Shown here piece by piece: positions 59,013 through 64,000 of a DNA stretch of 64,000 bases (position 1 is the first letter of the stretch; each line of letters starts with the position of its first letter). A model generated the notes under the pieces. The model saw only the letters and a program-made list of their open reading frames with translations, had not been told where the DNA came from and did not search any database. A program made the translations under genes and the position numbers. Source of the DNA: Owenia fusiformis (taxonomy: Eukaryota; Annelida; Polychaeta; Sabellida; Oweniidae); NCBI GenBank assembly GCA_903813345.2, contig CAIIXF020000010.1, forward strand, positions 28,108,425 through 28,172,424, given 5' to 3'.

Positions 59013-62000
59013 CTGAAAATAAAGAAAACCGTGAATTATTAAATATGAACACCAGAATATATATAGAGATCTGCTTCAGATATGAAAACACAAATACATC
59101 TTACATCAAGCGGTGGGTGATAAAGATACTTCACCCCAGCATGACTAAAACTCATAGCCCTAAAATTGCATGTCAAAGTACTCCAAAAGTGCATTATATT
59201 TTATTTCTTACATTTACTTTTTATATGAAATGTATTACCAGAGTTGCCCAGAACAACTATCATGGGACTTTCCGCAAATTCAGTATTTTTACATAAATTT
59301 CAAAGCATGTTATATCACATATTATATATTCAAATTTCAAAGATATCTGGCTCTTGCAGAATTTTGTCTTTTAAATGAAGTCTACTCTAAATTGATGGCA
59401 CACTTTGGTAATGACTCTAGACCTGAAGCTACACAATCTACCCTTAGACAAACCCAGAGTTGTTGCCTAGAAGTTCAAAGAACAAGAAACCTTTTAGCAA
59501 CAATTCTAAAGTACAAACAGGTGTATGGAACAGTAGTAAATCTTGTGAAAAGTAGAAAGTTTCACTATAACTGACCATTATGGGCAATTCCCTGCAGAAT
59601 TATGACCAAGCTTAACCTGTGGATATAATATCTAGCATTCATGTTTTAAAAATTTATAAAATACAGAAAACTGGAGGGAATCTGACAAATAGTGAGATCT
59701 ATTACGGAAATGAACTAGGAAACAATAATTTGTTAAGAAAGGCCCAAAAATCAGGTATTTCATGGACATTTGAGAGTGAAATTAAATGAAAAATAAAAAC
59801 AAGTAGATAGATATCAAGAGGAAAGTACAGTCATATATTATACTTAAAAGTTCAAGCTTTCAACAGCTCTCTTTGAATCCCCAGATGTGGGGCAACAATC
59901 ATATACAAAAAGCTCAAAAATATGCAAAAATATTTATGTATATGATGGTTTAATGACCTTGATGATGCTAATGAAATTAGCAACCATGATCTTGAAAAAG
60001 AACTCTTGAAAATCATCCTATTATATATTTAAAAAGGTAAATGTCAGTCTCGAGCACATCTCAGATCATCCAAACTGAGGTCTGTATATTCTGGTAAATT
60101 TGTTGATAGTTTGGGATATTGGGGCTTTTTCCCCAATGACTGGTCACTCTCTTTGATGTGTGTTTCTTTTTTGTTGTTGTGTTGAGTCATTCTCGTCGGC
60201 CTCTCCCCTTTTGCCACACTTGTGCTTATACATTTTTGGCACACTTGTGCTTATACATTTTGGCACACTTGTGCTTATACATTTTTGGCACACTTGTGCT
60301 TATACATTTTTGGCACACTTGTGCTTATACATTCATGAAGAATTGTTATATTACATGAAATCATGTTGGAGAGATTGAACCAAGAGAACAAGTATTAGGT
60401 GATTATAATTCTATTAAGATAAGTGTTTTCTGGCAATCAATAGAAGCTAATTAATGAGACTGGAATATATCACAGCCATCAGCCCTTTCATAGAACAAAC
60501 ACTGAACTCAACATATTTTATATCAAAAATACAAAATACAAAACGAATAAACAACAAACATAGACGCAACACCCATCATGACAAACTAAAGTGGTATTTG
60601 CATGGATATTCTTAAAAACTTGAGATGAAGTTTAAATTTTCAGGGGGTTTGGTTAGATGATGAATGTTTAAGTCAATACTGCTATTCTCCAGAGCCATCA
60701 AGTGTCTTATAAAAGGACTCACTCATTGATTTATGATCGGAAAACAAATTCAAATTCAAAGTATTGTTTCATAATTTTGACCTCATATGTATTGTTCCCA
60801 TGTTATACCGCTATAATCCTCTCAATCTTGTGTTGTTTCTCAGAAGAACAATTACATGGGAAAGTTTTGTAATTTGTTGTGGGTTATTAATGACGGTGCT
60901 TTATTTCATCACAAGAAAGGGAAAGATTTATTACTTGATATTATGTAAAATTCAATGTTCTTTCTACAATGCATTATTATCTACTTCTCAACAGATTCTG
61001 GTGATTCCAATTTTCCCAGCCTACCCCCTCCCCTCTAACCCTTTCAAATAAGTTTCTTTGATTTTCTTTAATAGAGAACAATATCAATTGCAAATAAACA
61101 TAGCCTCATTTAAACTATAGGAGATCTAAGCTTGGAATACCTTATTTACACCATTTCCTAAAAGAAATCACAGAATTACTGATCTTTCCCTAGGGGTATG
61201 CGATAGATAGACAAATCGCTTGCAATTTTGAAAATTAACCCGATTATTACGCTCATGTTGCGGATTAACTGTCCCCGTGGATCAGTGAACATAACCACTG
61301 ATTGATTCTGATCGGCCTTCAATGTTCTCAACAAATAGCTCAAGTCGTATATCTTATAAGAATGGCAGCACTAAGGCAGTTGATGAATAGAATGTAACAG
61401 TGAAGTCTCCAAAGCTTCATTAATCAAGAAATTGGAATGGACTGCCATTGTAATCCATCAATGACTGAAGAAATATATTGATACTGGTGTAACCACATGA
61501 GGGAGTCAAGCCTTGGTATATACTAAAAGACTACTCGGATGCACAAAGGAGCCATCATGATAAACCATGGCATCTCAAATCTCCTCAGCCCGGAGATGTT
61601 TCAGGTGAAACAGAAAGATGCTATGAGTATTAGAATGCAAAGGAGCTGGAAAATGAAGTTTCCCAAATATGAACATCATATTCCTGTATCTCATAAATCT
61701 CTACCAAATGAATGTTTTATTCATAATAGCTACCCAGACAATCAGCAATATGCAGATTTTGATAGACAAGTCCCATGTTCCATCAATCAAGATCAGCATT
61801 CCTTGTTGGTAATGTTTCTTAAAAACTCCAGGGAAATACTATCTTCAGGATTTCCTTTTGTTTATATCAATCTGATGGAATGGAAACACAGAGATAAAGA
61901 TCTCACTTTTTCTTATAGATGTATGTTTTTATAATATAGAAGTGAATGACTTCAGTTCCCAGTCTTTTGCAAAGGGGCCAAACTTGCTGTGATCGTGTCC

Positions 62001-64000
62001 TTCAACAAGTCTCTGAACACCCCCCCCCATCTATGTCACCACTTGTTGAGCTAAAATGTGCAGAGCAAGACTATATAGATATGACCTTTCATTGCTGCTT
62101 TGTCCAAATCTTCATCACTCTCAATAAAATCATTTTTTAAGAATCCACATGACCTGAACTAAAGAAGACAGCAACATAAAGTGTTTTATCCTTAGCCCAT
62201 CATTTTTAAACCATTACACTGACATCCAAAAACAGGAGCATAGCCTCAAAACAAAAGCTAAAAATGAAAAATGTCAGTGACCAACTGCCTGACGCTACTT
62301 AAAATTTAGGACCCTGCGGCCCATAACAATAAAATAACAATAAAAATTATTCAGGGATAAAATGTTTAGACATGCATGGAATATGAATAGAGAAATAATT
62401 AAGGGGGACATTGACAATTTCTTTGACCTGTGTTGACCACATGACTGATGGACTTTAGTTGGGGGAAACAGGTCAAGATATCCTCTTGAAGTTTATGAAC
62501 ATATTGGCGCCTTATGAGATGTCACATTTCATTGTTGTTTTAGTGAGAAGATAGAACCATTAAAATAACATTGCACATATTCAAGCTCAATAAGTTCTGA
62601 GAAAAAGTGTTTGGGTTTTCTGACTTTTGACTTAAAATTTTGACATGAGTTTGAGATGTTGTGTTTTACTGCCCCTATTCTTATTGGTAATTCAAGTGAA
62701 GAGAAAAACCTTTTTAAATGAACACTATGTTATGAGATAAATCAATTTTATATTGCATTGTCTTGGCTTTCACAGGTTTTACTGTAGTAAACCTCTCCCT
62801 TATTGCGGAATTTTGATTCAAGCAGAGAGAGGTCAGTAATAATATGCTTATTTCAGAGGTGTTGAGCTCTGTAATCAATTTGCAAAATTTCTTTCATTTG
62901 AACAGAGGGTCGATCTCAAATTTCAAATTAAGAAATCTTTGAGGTATGAAACACTTTGATGATATTGCAATAAATAGTGTTACCTTTGAAGTTTGAGAGG
63001 TGAGGATTCAGATTATACCCCTGATTCTACCATTGACCAAACTACCAATACAACCCCTTACAAAATATCATTTTTCAAATTAATGTTTCAACTTTTGAAA
63101 CAGTACCATGGATACTGTGCTAAAACATTAAAAGACTTCAGATTGGTTACATTTATATTTAAGAATCAAGTTTGGTTTAATTTGAAACCGATCCGACTAC
63201 TAGGGAGTGCATTTCTGTGAGGGTTATACCCACTGACCATACACTGACCTGTATTTTCAACAGGTGTAAAACATCAGAGTGGAGCTGTACCTCAGATGAT
63301 GCTTGAGCTAAGGTAGAAACAGGTTACATACTGCACTTCCATTTAGTGACTCAGCAACATCTCATCACTGATCAAATGCGATGTCATGGTTTATCATCAT
63401 TTTCCACAGAGATTTTTTATATTGAACCAAAATTCACAGATCAGAGCAATCAGTTATTTATTGGATCGGCTTTATTAGTATTTTGCATGTAAAATATGAT
63501 GTAACAATAAAGAAGTTGCATAATGACTCATCGTCTCCTGAAGGAGAAACCATTTTCAATTCCTAGAGAATGTTGACTTTTTCATTTTATATGAGTTCCA
63601 GGGGTTTGAATGCTCATTGACCTCCTTCTATACTTATATAAGGCATATGGGTGTCTGCCTTTTGAGTGTTAATTTCTTGAAGAAGTGTCCAGCATACAGT
63701 CTCTGAAACAATTAGTCCCAAGTTATTGATGTCTAGACCCCACTATTGAAGGACCATTGTGTTCCTCTCACCATGATAAAGTTAAGTATAAAATCAGCAA
63801 AAAAATAAACACACATGAAAATAACACTTATTATTGTATTGAAATTTCAGAAATCATTCACTTTTTGGTGAGAAAATCCCTAGAAAGTGACTTCACAGTC
63901 CATGTGTGAAAAATCATAACAATAATTTTTCTGAAGTGGTTACATTTATTCTGTCATGTGGAATTGTAATAGAAAGAAGCCAGATTGTATTGACCATAAA
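59013..64000 (-). other. Probable semaphorin intron continuing past the window edge
   Basis: No exon encoding the signal peptide or the strand ending in GAR was found on the minus strand, and nothing convincing is on the plus strand. The largest open frames (59170-59574 and 61539-61934, plus) have no recognisable features. A minisatellite lies at 60213-60332. Confidence 0.5.
60213..60332. repeat. 24/25-bp minisatellite, five units
   Basis: Units of ggcacacttgtgcttataca followed by 4-5 T. Near-identical, so recently expanded. Confidence 0.9.

Noticed and set aside
59170-59574. 134-codon open frame on the plus strand
   Set aside because: Composition is that of random AT-rich sequence (Tyr, Phe, Lys rich), it overlaps a second frame, and no homology is recognised.
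61539-61934. 131-codon open frame on the plus strand
   Set aside because: No domain, no splice-linked neighbours, antisense to the semaphorin intron; length is plausible by chance in AT-rich DNA of this size.
62990-63035. Possible semaphorin 5' exon with a GTAACA donor on the minus strand
   Set aside because: Translation does not match the expected sema strand ending in GAR, and the acceptor lacks a pyrimidine tract.

Overview
This is AT-rich, intron-dense animal nuclear DNA with many small DNA transposons. Gene content (a transmembrane semaphorin of invertebrate class 1 / vertebrate class 6 architecture and an external-type fatty-acyl thioesterase), GT-AG introns of a few hundred bases to several kb and the repeat load point to a marine invertebrate. 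I cannot name the phylum or species from the sequence.

Layout. (1) 1-10.3 kb: a tandem duplication. Two intact three-exon genes, about 4.2 kb apart, encode nearly identical 259-aa predicted secreted proteins of no family I recognise. Both carry the same palindromic MITE in intron 1 and again in the 3' flank. Their common 3' flanking sequence also occurs at the window's left edge, which suggests a further copy to the left. An ORF1-only remnant of a non-LTR retrotransposon lies in front of the first copy. (2) 10.4-15.2 kb: a block of mobile DNA: a ~1.4-kb foldback element with ~520-bp arms, a MITE whose sister copy is at 46.7 kb, an element with ACAGG(G/A)TGGGCC termini, and an element bounded by ATGTCCCCACC inverted repeats and filled with a 162-bp tandem repeat. 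(3) 15.9-18.65 kb, plus strand: a complete seven-exon thioesterase II (OLAH-like, 247 aa). Splicing places Cys where the nucleophile Ser is expected, and one intron is GC-AG. (4) 22.8-59.0 kb, minus strand, convergent with the thioesterase: fifteen exons of a transmembrane semaphorin (sema domain, PSI, Pro/Thr-rich stalk, TM, ~80-aa tail). The 5' exons (signal peptide, first sema strands) were not found and presumably lie beyond 64 kb. Its introns hold minisatellites, a repeat family present in at least six copies, a 2.4-kb TIR element with a tRNA-derived SINE head, and a cluster of RFX X-box-like motifs.

The three gene types have no evident functional link. Gene models come from exon-by-exon translation with matched splice phases. 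Identity of the semaphorin and the thioesterase rests on recognised motifs. Transposon calls rest on inverted termini seen by eye.
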